A DNA stretch of 64,000 bases from Pseudomonadota bacterium (lineage in GTDB: Bacteria; Pseudomonadota; Gammaproteobacteria; Burkholderiales; Methylophilaceae): the NCBI GenBank assembly GCA_029563075.1, contig JAKQTN010000024.1:1-64000 (forward strand), written 5' to 3'. Both the position numbers and the translations under genes were made by a program. The notes under the pieces were generated by a model, which did no database searches, was not told the DNA's origin, and saw only the letters and a program-made list of their open reading frames with translations. How positions within the stretch are numbered: position 1 is the stretch's first letter; each line of letters begins with the position of its first letter. Of this stretch, positions 1 through 8,259 are shown one piece after another.

Positions 1-85
1 TTACTGGGTGTAAAATGCTATAAGAGTGAGATTGTGAGGAACTAAAATGGCCTTGTAAGCCAATTCACTGCTGGATATCTGATAT

Positions 86-133
86 GGACTTTTAATCCGT
101 TTGTCGTGGGTTCGATCCCCGCACACCCTACCA
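86..133 (+). other. 3' half of a tRNA-Lys(UUU) gene, probable attachment-site remnant
   Basis: This stretch reads as the anticodon arm (loop CTTTTAA, anticodon TTT at 91-93), variable region, T arm (TTCGATC loop) and 3' acceptor strand with CCA of a tRNA-Lys. It aligns almost base for base with the 3' half of the intact tRNA-Lys(CTT) at 3821-3896. No D arm lies upstream. A GGGTGT at 6-11 could pair with ACACCC at 123-128, but 72 nt separate it from the anticodon stem, so a normal cloverleaf cannot form. Integrative elements commonly insert in tRNA 3' ends and leave such a fragment at their far end, followed by the original downstream terminator, as here. Inference: an integrated element lies to the left of the window. 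Confidence 0.75.
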
Positions 134-141
134 AGATATAT

Positions 142-168
142 AAGGCTCACAGCGATGTGAGCCTTTTT
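142..168 (+). terminator. Rho-independent terminator behind the tRNA fragment
   Basis: A perfect 10-bp stem (AAGGCTCACA / TGTGAGCCTT) with a GCGA tetraloop is followed by a T run. It lies 8 nt after the CCA of the tRNA fragment and 14 nt before the convergent lipoprotein stop codon. It would end plus-strand tRNA transcription and may also serve the minus-strand operon. Confidence 0.8.
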
Positions 169-182
169 CTTTATTTTGATGC

Positions 183-794
183 TTATTGGCAAAGTGCGCT
201 GTTATCCGCAACCATATTTCCCCATTGTATTACTTTTTTCAGCGCATTCTCGCTCGCCTGATGCAGCGCTGCTGTCCCGCCTTGTGCATTAGGGGAGGCA
301 GAGGCGGCGCTTTCCGTAATAAGCTGACTGGAGATAACTTTCCTGGATTTTTTCTCAACCAGTAATGCGCTCAACTGCACGATGCCTTCACTGACAGTTG
401 TGGTTTGAAACACATGATCAAAAGCTTCTATTTTTAGTTCCAAGCTGCAGTTCATAGGGTTTTTTGTTAAATTCACCATCTTGCTCAGCTTGCTCGAAAG
501 CAGCTCTGAAGGCGTGGCTGCCCAACGGCTTTCTGCGTAGAAAAATATGCGTAGAGGGTCTTGATAATTCAGGCGGTAACGAATTTTATTATGGTTGAGA
601 GATTCTGCTGCAACCGGTTGTTCGAATAATATTTTTGAAGCAATTTGTTGATTGCTTTCGCTGGAAACAGACAAGCCAAAATCGTAAATACTTGTATTTT
701 GTCTAGCTTTGTTAATGCCGACGCAAGCGGCTAGACTGCTTACAAGCAGACCGCTGGCTAACAATAAAATGAAATGGGGCATTCTGGTCCTCAT
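183..794 (-). CDS. ABC-type transport auxiliary lipoprotein (PqiC-like)
   Basis: A 203-residue protein with a lipoprotein signal peptide: hydrophobic LLLASGLLV followed by the lipobox LAAC, so Cys24 would be lipidated. The remainder fits the ABC-transport auxiliary lipoprotein family (PqiC type), which sits in the outer membrane and partners with MCE proteins. It is the last gene of the four-gene operon and its start overlaps the stop of the MCE gene by 4 nt (ATGA), which suggests translational coupling. Inference: it anchors the periplasmic MCE assembly to the outer membrane. Family assignment rests on the lipobox, length and position rather than on a sharp motif. No MlaC-like soluble carrier gene is present in the operon. 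Confidence 0.8.
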   Translation of the reverse strand: MRTRMPHFILLLASGLLVSSLAACVGINKARQNTSIYDFGLSVSSESNQQIASKILFEQPVAAESLNHNKIRYRLNYQDPLRIFFYAESRWAATPSELLSSKLSKMVNLTKNPMNCSLELKIEAFDHVFQTTTVSEGIVQLSALLVEKKSRKVISSQLITESAASASPNAQGGTAALHQASENALKKVIQWGNMVADNSALCQ

Positions 795-1741
795 GGCTTG
801 ATAGTAAATCCAGCCTCCCCTGGCCCTGGCGGTGGATTCGGCTTTCCAAAAATGATGCTTTGCGGATTATCTTCCAGAACATCGATGAGCTGGTTGAAAT
901 GGATGGCGCTTCGATTCATGTTTTGAGTCAGTGTGTGCAGCTGCGGTAAGGTTTCATTATCAAGAGTATTAGTGAGCTGATTGGTGCTGGTTTCGATCTG
1001 ATTGGCTGTGTTGTGGAATTTTTTAGTGGTCAGGCTAAGTTCGTTGATAAGCGGTCTTGTAGCATCAAAAGTCTGTTGCGCGCTTTCTAATGTTTGTGCG
1101 AGTTGTGCTTGATTTTTCTCGGACATCATTTTATTCGCATTGTTGAACATAATGGCTGCTGAATTGATTGCTGGCAAAGCTTTCTCAGAGGCTTTTTCTA
1201 AATTTGCAATGGTGTTATTCAATCTCTGAACATCAACGCTTGTCAAAACCCGGTTGGCCGATGCAGTGAACTGGCTGCTGTTTTTCAAAAGCACTTCAAG
1301 TTGTGCCAAGAGTTCCGGGCCTTTGGATATTAAATCATCCACAAGGGTTGGTCGGAGCGGAATAGTGCCGCCAGCGGGCAGGGCAGGCGCATTTTTGCTT
1401 TCATCATTTAGATCTATATAAGCAAGCCCGGTGATCCCTTGCCGACGAAGTTCAGCATAAGCTTGGGTACTGAGCTTTAAGCTTTCCGCGACCACAATCT
1501 TAATCAAGATGGTGGTTTGCGAAGATGGGTCTAGTGAAATTTCTGTTACTTTGCCGACATCAACTCCACGAAATTTAACGGTGCCTTCCGAGCTTAATCC
1601 AGCGACAGGCAGATGAGAAGCTATGATGTACTCTGAACGAGCCTGCTGTGAACCACTGATCCACCAATAGGCAAATACCACGCCTATCCCAAGCACCAGG
1701 GAGAAGATACCAACTGCGATTGCATAAGCGCGGTTTTCCAT
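791..1741 (-). CDS. MCE (MlaD/PqiB-type) lipid-transport protein
   Basis: A 316-residue protein with one N-terminal membrane anchor (about residues 8-29) and an MCE domain (about 36-115, containing VKFRGVDVGKV). A long helical, probably coiled-coil segment follows to about 285, with a proline-rich tail (PNPPPGPGEAG). MCE proteins form hexameric rings that bind phospholipid or other hydrophobic cargo between the two membranes. E. coli MlaD is about 180 residues, so this protein has some 130 extra residues of helix. That resembles members that build a needle or tunnel rather than the short MlaD ring. It lies directly downstream of its ATPase and overlaps the lipoprotein gene by 4 nt. Confidence 0.88.
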   Translation of the reverse strand: MENRAYAIAVGIFSLVLGIGVVFAYWWISGSQQARSEYIIASHLPVAGLSSEGTVKFRGVDVGKVTEISLDPSSQTTILIKIVVAESLKLSTQAYAELRRQGITGLAYIDLNDESKNAPALPAGGTIPLRPTLVDDLISKGPELLAQLEVLLKNSSQFTASANRVLTSVDVQRLNNTIANLEKASEKALPAINSAAIMFNNANKMMSEKNQAQLAQTLESAQQTFDATRPLINELSLTTKKFHNTANQIETSTNQLTNTLDNETLPQLHTLTQNMNRSAIHFNQLIDVLEDNPQSIIFGKPNPPPGPGEAGFTIKP

Positions 1742-1747
1742 GGTTTA

Positions 1748-2551
1748 TTATAATCTCTCAAGTCTGCTACGGATACTTTGGAAGAAATTGATGACAAATG
1801 GGTGATCAATTCTAGCCAGCTCCTGTAATGAACAATCAGCAATGATATGCTTCTCCTCCAATACAGCCACGCGTTCGGCCAGCGACGCCAGGGTATCCAT
1901 ATCATGGGTGACAAAAAGTACAGTTAACCCCAGGGACTTTTTGAGCTGTTTAACCAGATCAATAAAATTATGACTACGGTCAGGATCCAGCCCTGCGGTG
2001 GGTTCATCCAGCACCAACAACTCAGGTTCCAGTGCAAGCGCCCGTGCTAGTCCGACGCGCTTTACCATGCCGCCAGAAATCTCAGCAGGCAGCAGGTCTG
2101 CATTACGTGGCTCAAGCTCAACCAGTGCTAGTTTGTGCATCACCAATTGGTAGATTACGGATTCATCAAACTGCTTTAATTCACGTAACGGGAAGGCGAT
2201 ATTTTCAAATACGGAAAGCGCTGAAAATAAAGCACCCTGCTGAAATAATACGCCAAAACGGTTCATCAGGCGCCGCTGTGCTACACGCTCCATGGCATGC
2301 ATGTTTTCTCCAAACAATAGCACCTTGCCGCTCTGTGGCTTGGTCAACCCTATGATATGACGTAATAATGTAGTTTTGCCGCAGCCTGACCGACCCACCA
2401 GCGCAAGGATATCGCCGCGCTTAACTTTTAAGTTGAGATTATGGTGAACAATGTTGTCGCCAAATTCCGTGCAAACATTCTGTATATCACAGATAACATC
2501 CTGATCTGGGATATTTTCCCGTAGGGTGTTTTGAATGGGGCCCTCACTCAT
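1748..2551 (-). CDS. MCE-system ABC transporter ATP-binding protein (MlaF-like)
   Basis: A 267-residue ABC ATPase. Walker A is GRSGCGKTT (about residues 53-61), the signature is SGGMVKR, Walker B plus D-loop is LLVLDEPTAGLD, and the switch histidine is in VTHDMD. The SGGM.KR signature and the short inter-domain spacing are typical of MlaF-type ATPases that energise MlaE permeases. The gene overlaps the end of the permease gene by 4 nt and precedes the MCE gene by 6 nt. The product is predicted to be a peripheral inner-membrane protein that drives lipid movement through the permease/MCE complex. Confidence 0.92.
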   Translation of the reverse strand: MSEGPIQNTLRENIPDQDVICDIQNVCTEFGDNIVHHNLNLKVKRGDILALVGRSGCGKTTLLRHIIGLTKPQSGKVLLFGENMHAMERVAQRRLMNRFGVLFQQGALFSALSVFENIAFPLRELKQFDESVIYQLVMHKLALVELEPRNADLLPAEISGGMVKRVGLARALALEPELLVLDEPTAGLDPDRSHNFIDLVKQLKKSLGLTVLFVTHDMDTLASLAERVAVLEEKHIIADCSLQELARIDHPFVINFFQSIRSRLERL

Positions 2552-3663
2552 ACGCCGATACCACGCGTTAAAATTGCAAACCAGGCATTAACCAGAATCA
2601 CGCCAGATATTGCTGTTACCACTGAGCTTGTCGTACTGTTGCTCAGGCTCTCGGTATTTGGTTTGATACGCAAGCCAAAGTGGCAGGCGACCAGTGCTAC
2701 AACGAAACCGAACATCAGGCCCTTGATCAGGCTGAGCGTGAAGTTGACAGGCTGAACAACCAGCGGTAGATAGTCAAAGAAGAAGCGAAAACTGATGCCA
2801 AGCTCTAAATTCGATGCAAAAGCGCCGCCGGTGAGCGTCCAGCTTGATGTCCATAACACCAGCAGAGGCGCGACAAAAGTCAGCCCCAGCACTTTGGGTA
2901 GAACCACTCGTAAAATACGCGAAATCCCCATTGTGGTCAGCGCATCAATTTCATCGGTTACCCGCATCACGCCGATTTGTGCTGTCATCGCAGAGCCTGA
3001 TCGGCCTGCAACCAGCACCGCCATCAGCACCGGCCCGAGTTCGCGAATAATACTAAGCCCCAAAATGTTGACAATATAAATGTCGGCACCAAACGTATGC
3101 AGCTGCTTCGACATCAAATAACCCATGACAACGCCAATCATGAAGCCAAGCAGTGCCGTCACCGGCAAAGCATTCACGCCGCTCTTGTATACGTTAGCGC
3201 TGAATTCGCGCCAGGGAAAATCTTGTGGGCGGCGAATCAGGTAGGCAATTTCGATTAAAAGCAAAATGAGCAAATGAATAAACTCGGTGAAATGGTGCGC
3301 CAGGTGGAGTACCCCTTTACCCAAAGCACTAAGTGGCGAAAGCCAGTCGCGCTGAATTTTTTTACTAGGCGGCCTAGTTAAACCGATTAGCGTATTAAAA
3401 AGCTTTGCCTGTTCAGGCGTGAAAGCGATGTTGGCATTCAGTTTGTTGCCCCATCCGGATAAAAGAACAGAAGCGCCAGCAGCATCTAGCTGCTCTATGT
3501 CGTTCAGATTCCATGTTGTCGAAGCATCTGAAAAAAATGGCTCTAATGATTTCTTAAGTTTAGCAAAATCATTAGACGGCGCCCGTAATGACCACTGACC
3601 AAAAAGCTGGACATGGCGTCGGCCTTGGTCATCCTGAGTAACACGAAAACTGGCTGCGACCAT
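2548..3663 (-). CDS. MlaE-type permease with fused N-terminal STAS (MlaB-like) domain
   Basis: A 371-residue protein. Residues 1 to about 95 form a STAS-type domain (WSLRAPSNDF, with LDAAGASVLLSGW as the usual helix-capping region). From about 120 onward it is a multi-pass MlaE/YrbE permease with the conserved segments MIGVVMGYLMSKQL, IRELGPVLMAVLVAGRSGSA and GVMRVTDEIDAL. In E. coli the STAS subunit MlaB is a separate protein bound to the ATPase; here it is joined to the permease, a known family arrangement. This is the first gene of the operon. A ribosome-binding site (AGGGG) lies 8-9 nt before the ATG and a sigma-70 promoter just upstream. Confidence 0.9.
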   Translation of the reverse strand: MVAASFRVTQDDQGRRHVQLFGQWSLRAPSNDFAKLKKSLEPFFSDASTTWNLNDIEQLDAAGASVLLSGWGNKLNANIAFTPEQAKLFNTLIGLTRPPSKKIQRDWLSPLSALGKGVLHLAHHFTEFIHLLILLLIEIAYLIRRPQDFPWREFSANVYKSGVNALPVTALLGFMIGVVMGYLMSKQLHTFGADIYIVNILGLSIIRELGPVLMAVLVAGRSGSAMTAQIGVMRVTDEIDALTTMGISRILRVVLPKVLGLTFVAPLLVLWTSSWTLTGGAFASNLELGISFRFFFDYLPLVVQPVNFTLSLIKGLMFGFVVALVACHFGLRIKPNTESLSNSTTSSVVTAISGVILVNAWFAILTRGIGV

Positions 3664-3684
3664 TCTGGTTCCCCTTTAGCACCG

Positions 3685-3714
3685 ATTATACGCAGCGAAA
3701 CATTGACAAGACAA
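3685..3714 (-). promoter_or_regulatory. Predicted sigma-70 promoter of the MCE/Mla operon
   Basis: On the minus strand a -35 box TTGTCT (3714-3709) and a consensus -10 box TATAAT (3690-3685) are separated by 18 bp. They lie about 20 bp before the permease start and upstream of its ribosome-binding site. This is the only good promoter-like sequence between the divergent tRNA-Lys gene and the operon. Confidence 0.55.
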
Positions 3715-3820
3715 GCAGCACAGCTAGCTTCGTATTTGTTTTTGCTATAATGTTCTGTAAAATAAAATTCGCAATGTAATTGGCTTGCTTAAACCAGGCG
3801 GCGAATTTTTAGACTCAATT

Positions 3821-3896
3821 GGGGTGTTAGCTCAGCTGGTAGAGCAGCGGACTCTTAATCCGTTTGTCGCGAGTTCGATCCTCGCACGCCCTACCA
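3821..3896 (+). tRNA. tRNA-Lys(CUU)
   Basis: A complete 76-nt cloverleaf. Acceptor GGGGTGT pairs with ACGCCCT (one G-U pair), the D arm is GCTCAGCTGGTAGAGC, the anticodon loop CTCTTAA carries CTT, the T arm is GCGAG-TTCGATC-CTCGC, and CCA is encoded. A TATAAT at 3746-3751 lies about 70 nt upstream. A 9-bp inverted repeat (AAAATTCGC at 3764-3772, GCGAATTTT at 3801-3809) sits in the leader just before the mature 5' end. The gene is convergent with the MSHA locus, whose last stop codon is 34 nt away. Confidence 0.97.
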
Positions 3897-3929
3897 AATT
3901 CTATGCGGTATGCAGAGGTATGGTCGCTA

Positions 3930-5150
3930 TTAGTTCTGTAAGCGTTGATTAATCTGTTTTATTCGTTGGTCTACAAATTGTGATAATTCCGGACTGAGTG
4001 TTGCGCTGGATTTGACGTGTGCAAAAGCCTCTTGCGATTTTTCCAGCTTGCCGATTGCCTGTAATGAAATGCCCAGGCCGATCAGCGCACTGGTTGTGGT
4101 GCTGGTAGAAGCAGATGGGTTGAGAGAGAGTGCTGTTGTATAGTGGCTGATTGCCTCTTCGTGCCGGTTGGCACGTTGCAGCAGGGTAGCTAAAAAACTC
4201 TGATAATCAGCGTTGTTCTTCGCATAGGATAAACCTTGTTCCAGGGTGCTTAAGGCTCCCGCAGAATCACCGGCCTCTATCTGTAAACGTGCCAGCGTCA
4301 TGCGAAAATCATTTTGTTCCGGTGTAATAGCCAAGCCGGCAGCAAGCGTTGCTCTGGCATCGTCATAGCGTTTATTATCCAGCAACAAGCCTGCGAGTGT
4401 TTGCCGGGCTTCCTGATTGGTCGGGTTAGTTTCAAGCGCCAGGGTCAGACTGGCCTGTGCTTCAGAAACCCTGCCTTGCTGCAGGTATGAAAGTGCCTGG
4501 CGATAGTAATTTTCCGATTTTTGATCTGGCCTGATTTGTTTGCCAACGGTTCCATTGTCCGTATTTTGCTTGGTCAGGGGTTTTACGATCGGCTCAGGGG
4601 CAAGCAATTTTTCAGCGCTATCAGAGGCCGGTGATTCTAATGGCGGTTTGGACAATAACGGCTTCACGGTAGCAGCTTCAGGTACCAGATTCGCGATAAC
4701 CTTTTCTTTCGGTGCTTTTGCATTGACGGCCTCTGTAACCGGCGGATTGTATTTAAGCCTGGTTTCGAACAGCGGGTGCGATTCAAATGTGGCAGCTTGC
4801 TCAGCTACAGCTTCAATAGCGGGTGCCGAGGGGGTATTGGCTGGTTCAAGCGTGGTTAAAGATACCGCCCGGGTAATGGGTTTGGGTTTTATATTGGCAG
4901 TGATCACTTTATCCATATTGCTGCTATGCGATTGCGCCAGCGTGCTTTGCATCCACAAATAGGCGCCGCCAGCCAGCAAGACCATGATGCCGCCTGCCTT
5001 TATGAGCGGCAGCCTGAGGTTTACCGAGGGCATTTGACCAGGTTGTGCTGCAGCTACCGTGCTTAGTTTGGGGGTAACAGTCATCTCCGCGTTGGCAACT
5101 CTGGCGCCACGCTGTTCCAGATCCTTTAACATTTGGTTGATTAAACTCAT
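3930..5150 (-). CDS. mshN: MSHA biogenesis protein MshN (TPR protein)
   Basis: A 406-residue protein beginning MSLINQMLKDLEQRG, the typical MshN start. This ATG at 5150 has AAAGGA 11 nt upstream, whereas the longer open frame runs back into mshM and lacks support. It has a short cytoplasmic N terminus, one membrane segment (about residues 50-70, GGIMVLLAGGAYLWM) and a Pro/Ala-rich linker. Several TPR repeats follow, from about 210 to 390 (for example NYYRQALSYLQQGR and ALGLAITPEQ-like units). In Vibrio MshN belongs to the MSHA assembly machinery, probably bridging to the secretin in the periplasm. It is the last gene of the msh cluster, next to tRNA-Lys. Confidence 0.88.
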   Translation of the reverse strand: MSLINQMLKDLEQRGARVANAEMTVTPKLSTVAAAQPGQMPSVNLRLPLIKAGGIMVLLAGGAYLWMQSTLAQSHSSNMDKVITANIKPKPITRAVSLTTLEPANTPSAPAIEAVAEQAATFESHPLFETRLKYNPPVTEAVNAKAPKEKVIANLVPEAATVKPLLSKPPLESPASDSAEKLLAPEPIVKPLTKQNTDNGTVGKQIRPDQKSENYYRQALSYLQQGRVSEAQASLTLALETNPTNQEARQTLAGLLLDNKRYDDARATLAAGLAITPEQNDFRMTLARLQIEAGDSAGALSTLEQGLSYAKNNADYQSFLATLLQRANRHEEAISHYTTALSLNPSASTSTTTSALIGLGISLQAIGKLEKSQEAFAHVKSSATLSPELSQFVDQRIKQINQRLQN

Positions 5151-5176
5151 TTTAATATCAATCCTTTTAATTAAAG

Positions 5177-6079
5177 TTACTGTGGGTAAACCAGCAAGGC
5201 GCTGCCGAACATACTCAGCAATACGGCTAAAGAAAAGCCATGCAGATGCACTTTTCTCCATATGGATTCAATGGATTTGGTATCTGAAACGGCTGCCAAT
5301 ACCTCGCTAAACCCGACCTGGTGTTTGCCTTTGCCGTAGGTGGCGAGCAGTGCCTTATGCGCCAGTATATTGACAAGGCGCGGAACCCCTTGGGATTTTA
5401 AGTACATGAGGGTTAAAGCCAGATTGCTGAATATGCGGCTGCCTTGATAGCCGGCGATGACCAGGCGATGATTCAGGTAATAACGCATTTCGTCACTGCT
5501 TAAGCGGCCAAGCTGATATTCAAACGTAATGCGTTGTTTTAGTTGCCGAATCGAGGCGTGGTTCAGTTTATCTTCAAGTTCTGGTTGCCCAAAAATCACC
5601 ACCTGCAGCAGTTTGCGCTTTTCCGTTTCCAGGTTGCTTAACAGGCGTAATGCTTCTAGCGTTTCAATCGGCATGGCCTGTACTTCATCCAGACATACCA
5701 CCACCTTGATGCCTTCCCGGGCAAAATCCAGCAATCCATGCGTGAGTGCATTCAAAAGTGCATGCTGTGTGACCTCGCCTGGTAATGCGATGCCTAGCTC
5801 CTGAGCCAGCACCATGAGCAAGGATTGCGGCTCTAAATATGGGTTGGGTACGTAGGCCACTTTAAAGCTGGCGTCCAGGCTGGACATGAGTTTGCGGCAT
5901 AACAGGGTTTTACCTGTTCCCACTTCGCCTGTGATTTTGATGAACCCTTCACCGGAAAGAATGGCAAATAACAGTGTATTCAGACCTTCCTGATAGCTGC
6001 GCGAGGCAAAATAGAAACTGGTATCAGGCGTGATGCTGAAAGGAAGTTCTTTTAAGCCGAAATGATTCAGGTACATCAT
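5177..6079 (-). CDS. mshM: MSHA biogenesis ATPase MshM (ExeA-type AAA protein)
   Basis: A 300-residue AAA ATPase of the ExeA/GspA family. It starts MMYLNHFGLKELPFSITPD and has Walker A GEVGTGKT at about residues 51-58, Walker B VVCLDEVQAM, and sensor region IFGQPELEDKL. The C terminus carries one hydrophobic stretch (SLAVLLSMFGSALLVYP). ExeA-like proteins help the secretin insert through or assemble at the peptidoglycan, and MshM is the MSHA counterpart. The gene starts immediately at the mshL stop and precedes mshN by 26 nt. Confidence 0.9.
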   Translation of the reverse strand: MMYLNHFGLKELPFSITPDTSFYFASRSYQEGLNTLLFAILSGEGFIKITGEVGTGKTLLCRKLMSSLDASFKVAYVPNPYLEPQSLLMVLAQELGIALPGEVTQHALLNALTHGLLDFAREGIKVVVCLDEVQAMPIETLEALRLLSNLETEKRKLLQVVIFGQPELEDKLNHASIRQLKQRITFEYQLGRLSSDEMRYYLNHRLVIAGYQGSRIFSNLALTLMYLKSQGVPRLVNILAHKALLATYGKGKHQVGFSEVLAAVSDTKSIESIWRKVHLHGFSLAVLLSMFGSALLVYPQ

Positions 6080-7819
6080 TTATCTCTTTTCATTGGTAGC
6101 GCCGGCAACGGTTTCTGGTCTTTGCATGTTTTCAATACGCTGCTGGCTGGATAGAACGTCATTGCTCCAGCTATCCTGGCCTTGTACCACGGTGGCTTTA
6201 AGCAGAATCACGAGTTCTGTCTTGCTTGTGGTTGAGCCATTCTGGCGAAATGCTGCACCAACGCCTTTTACATCACCCAAGCCAGGCACCTTAGATTTGC
6301 TGCTGATATTGCTTTCGGTCATCAGGCCGCCGATCGCAATCACCCGGCCGTCACGCGTGCGCACAATGCTGTCGGTTTCGCTGACATTGCTGGAAGCCAG
6401 CGGCAGATTGATTTGACCGAGCTCTCCGCCCAAAGTCACCTGCTTGTTCACCGTAGAAACCTGGCTGATAGAAGGGTGGATGTGCAAGATGATGTTATCC
6501 TCTTTGTCGATTTGCGGTGTCACATCCAGCGCAATGCCGGAGAAGAAAGGCTGTAGCGTGACTTCCGGAATAGTCGTGGTTGCACCGGTAGATGCGGTGG
6601 TGCTGGATGAAACCCCCGTGACAAAGAACTCGTCCGTGCCCACTTTCAGCACCGCTTTTTGATTATTAATGGTGGCGATACGCGGGCTGGATAACACCTG
6701 TACATCGCCTTGTGTTTCCAGGAAAGATAGCAATGCGGCAAAATTAGCCCCTTGTAACGCTACTGCAAATAATGGCCCGCCAATAGCAGTGGTAGCTGCA
6801 TTTGATAACACAGTACCGGCAGTGGCGCTTAAATCGCCGCTGCTCAATGTGCCATGGCCGCTGCTGCTAAGCTGGGTGTCAGCGTTGATGCTGCCAACAA
6901 TCCCGGTGTTGGAGCCTTTGCGCCCAAATACCGACCAGTTGACGCCGCTTTGAGACTGGTCATTGAGTTGCACATTCAGGATTTTCGCCTCCAGAATCAC
7001 CTGGCGCTCGATGCTTACCTGCATCAGACGTAAAAACGCTTCCACATTGCGCACTTCATTCGGCATGGCGCGTACCAAGATGACGCCTGATTGCGGGTTA
7101 ACAATCACGCGCCTGCCATTCTCATTGCTTACAATGCCATAGAGCGAGTCTGCCAGATCTTTCCAGAAGTCATTGTTGGATGTCGTTTCGATACTCGTGC
7201 TTATCAGTGGCGTACGGCTGCCGGGATTGCTTGAGTTGGTGTTTGTGATCCCCCCCTGGATTTGTTGGCCATTTGCATTGCTGCCGCCGCTTACCGAGCC
7301 GGAAGTGACGCGCGTGTCGGATGAACCTTTGCGCTGGCCCACAATATAATTCACCTGAAATACGCGTGTTTGCATCGCCTGGGGTTCGATAAAAATGCGT
7401 GTGCCTTCAACTCTGTATTCATAGCCATAAAGATCGCGCAGTGAATCCAGAGCTTCAAATACCGTCACATCTTTCAAATTGACTGAAATCGTGCCGGTCA
7501 CATCCTGGCGTACCAGCATGCTGTAGCGGGTGCCGCTGACGATGCCCATGAGCACCTGGTTTGCAGGCGCATTGTTGATCACCAGATCAAAACGCGGTTC
7601 AAGCTGCTTTGCAGTTGCTTTTGGTGCAGTAATTTTTAACGGTGGTAGAAGTGCATTGTTGATCGCATCAGGCGTAGAAGCTGGCGCCTTTATCTCGGCT
7701 GCATGCTTTAGCTCGTCCTTGATTTTATTGAGCGTCGTGTTCTTTTGCGGCGGCGGCGTGGCGCATCCGCTCAACAGCATAAGAATAATCAATGATAAGG
7801 AGTGTAATTTTTGCATCAT
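6080..7819 (-). CDS. mshL: MSHA outer-membrane secretin MshL
   Basis: A 579-residue lipoprotein secretin with lipobox LLSGC (Cys19). A secretin/TonB short N-terminal domain (about 85-150, GTISVNLKDVTVFEALDSL) is followed by an N-type domain with RAMPNEVRNVEAFL. The C-terminal secretin beta domain (about 330-545) includes LETQGDVQVLSSPRIATINNQ and the signature VPGLGDVKGVGAAFR. A Ser/Gly/Asn-rich linker (about 165-205) breaks the N domains. It would form the outer-membrane pore for the MSHA pilus. The start overlaps the mshK stop by 1 nt. Confidence 0.93.
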   Translation of the reverse strand: MMQKLHSLSLIILMLLSGCATPPPQKNTTLNKIKDELKHAAEIKAPASTPDAINNALLPPLKITAPKATAKQLEPRFDLVINNAPANQVLMGIVSGTRYSMLVRQDVTGTISVNLKDVTVFEALDSLRDLYGYEYRVEGTRIFIEPQAMQTRVFQVNYIVGQRKGSSDTRVTSGSVSGGSNANGQQIQGGITNTNSSNPGSRTPLISTSIETTSNNDFWKDLADSLYGIVSNENGRRVIVNPQSGVILVRAMPNEVRNVEAFLRLMQVSIERQVILEAKILNVQLNDQSQSGVNWSVFGRKGSNTGIVGSINADTQLSSSGHGTLSSGDLSATAGTVLSNAATTAIGGPLFAVALQGANFAALLSFLETQGDVQVLSSPRIATINNQKAVLKVGTDEFFVTGVSSSTTASTGATTTIPEVTLQPFFSGIALDVTPQIDKEDNIILHIHPSISQVSTVNKQVTLGGELGQINLPLASSNVSETDSIVRTRDGRVIAIGGLMTESNISSKSKVPGLGDVKGVGAAFRQNGSTTSKTELVILLKATVVQGQDSWSNDVLSSQQRIENMQRPETVAGATNEKR

Positions 7820-8259
7820 TATTTCTCGCTTACTACAATTTTAGAAGAGCGCTTTGTTTTAACTTTTGCAGCAGCAGGAGCTGCAACAGGCGACAAGGTT
7901 TTTTTCTCAATGGCATAATCCATCAACAAAGTTTGTGTCGTCATGTCCGGATTGCGCAATACGGCAGCATGTTCATCAAGCCGAATGAGTGTTGCCTGCT
8001 CATATTTTTTACCCAGCATGACCGCTTTGCCGTTGATGATGGCGGTACGGCGTTGCGGGCCTATCAGCACCGATTGCAACACTGGCGCAGCAGCCTGTTC
8101 GGAATGGTCACCATTTTCTGCATTGCTATAAATTGATGCAGGCGGCTGTGTCGGGTCTTTCAAGGCATCAGCCTGCGCGGGATGTATACCGGCCAAAACG
8201 ATGAGCAAGCCTTTTAACAGCGCCGGATGGAGAAGTCGGTTTGTCAGTTTCATCATCAA
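7819..8259 (-). CDS. mshK: MSHA biogenesis protein MshK
   Basis: A 146-residue protein with a cleavable signal peptide (LLIVLAGIHPAQA). A PilP-like core follows, beginning LKDPTQPP and running through LQSVLIGPQRRTAIINGKAVMLG, and it ends in a basic tail. MshK is a small periplasmic protein in the PilP position of the alignment complex, linking the inner-membrane MshIJ proteins with the secretin. Position between mshJ and mshL and 1-4 nt overlaps on both sides support the assignment. Sequence conservation in this family is low, so the name rests partly on gene order. Confidence 0.82.
   Translation of the reverse strand: MMMKLTNRLLHPALLKGLLIVLAGIHPAQADALKDPTQPPASIYSNAENGDHSEQAAAPVLQSVLIGPQRRTAIINGKAVMLGKKYEQATLIRLDEHAAVLRNPDMTTQTLLMDYAIEKKTLSPVAAPAAAKVKTKRSSKIVVSEK

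Noticed and set aside
1-192. 63-residue minus-strand open frame at the left edge
   Set aside because: It is antisense to the tRNA-Lys fragment and contains the CGDRTHDKRIKSP-type string that results from translating tRNA genes backwards.
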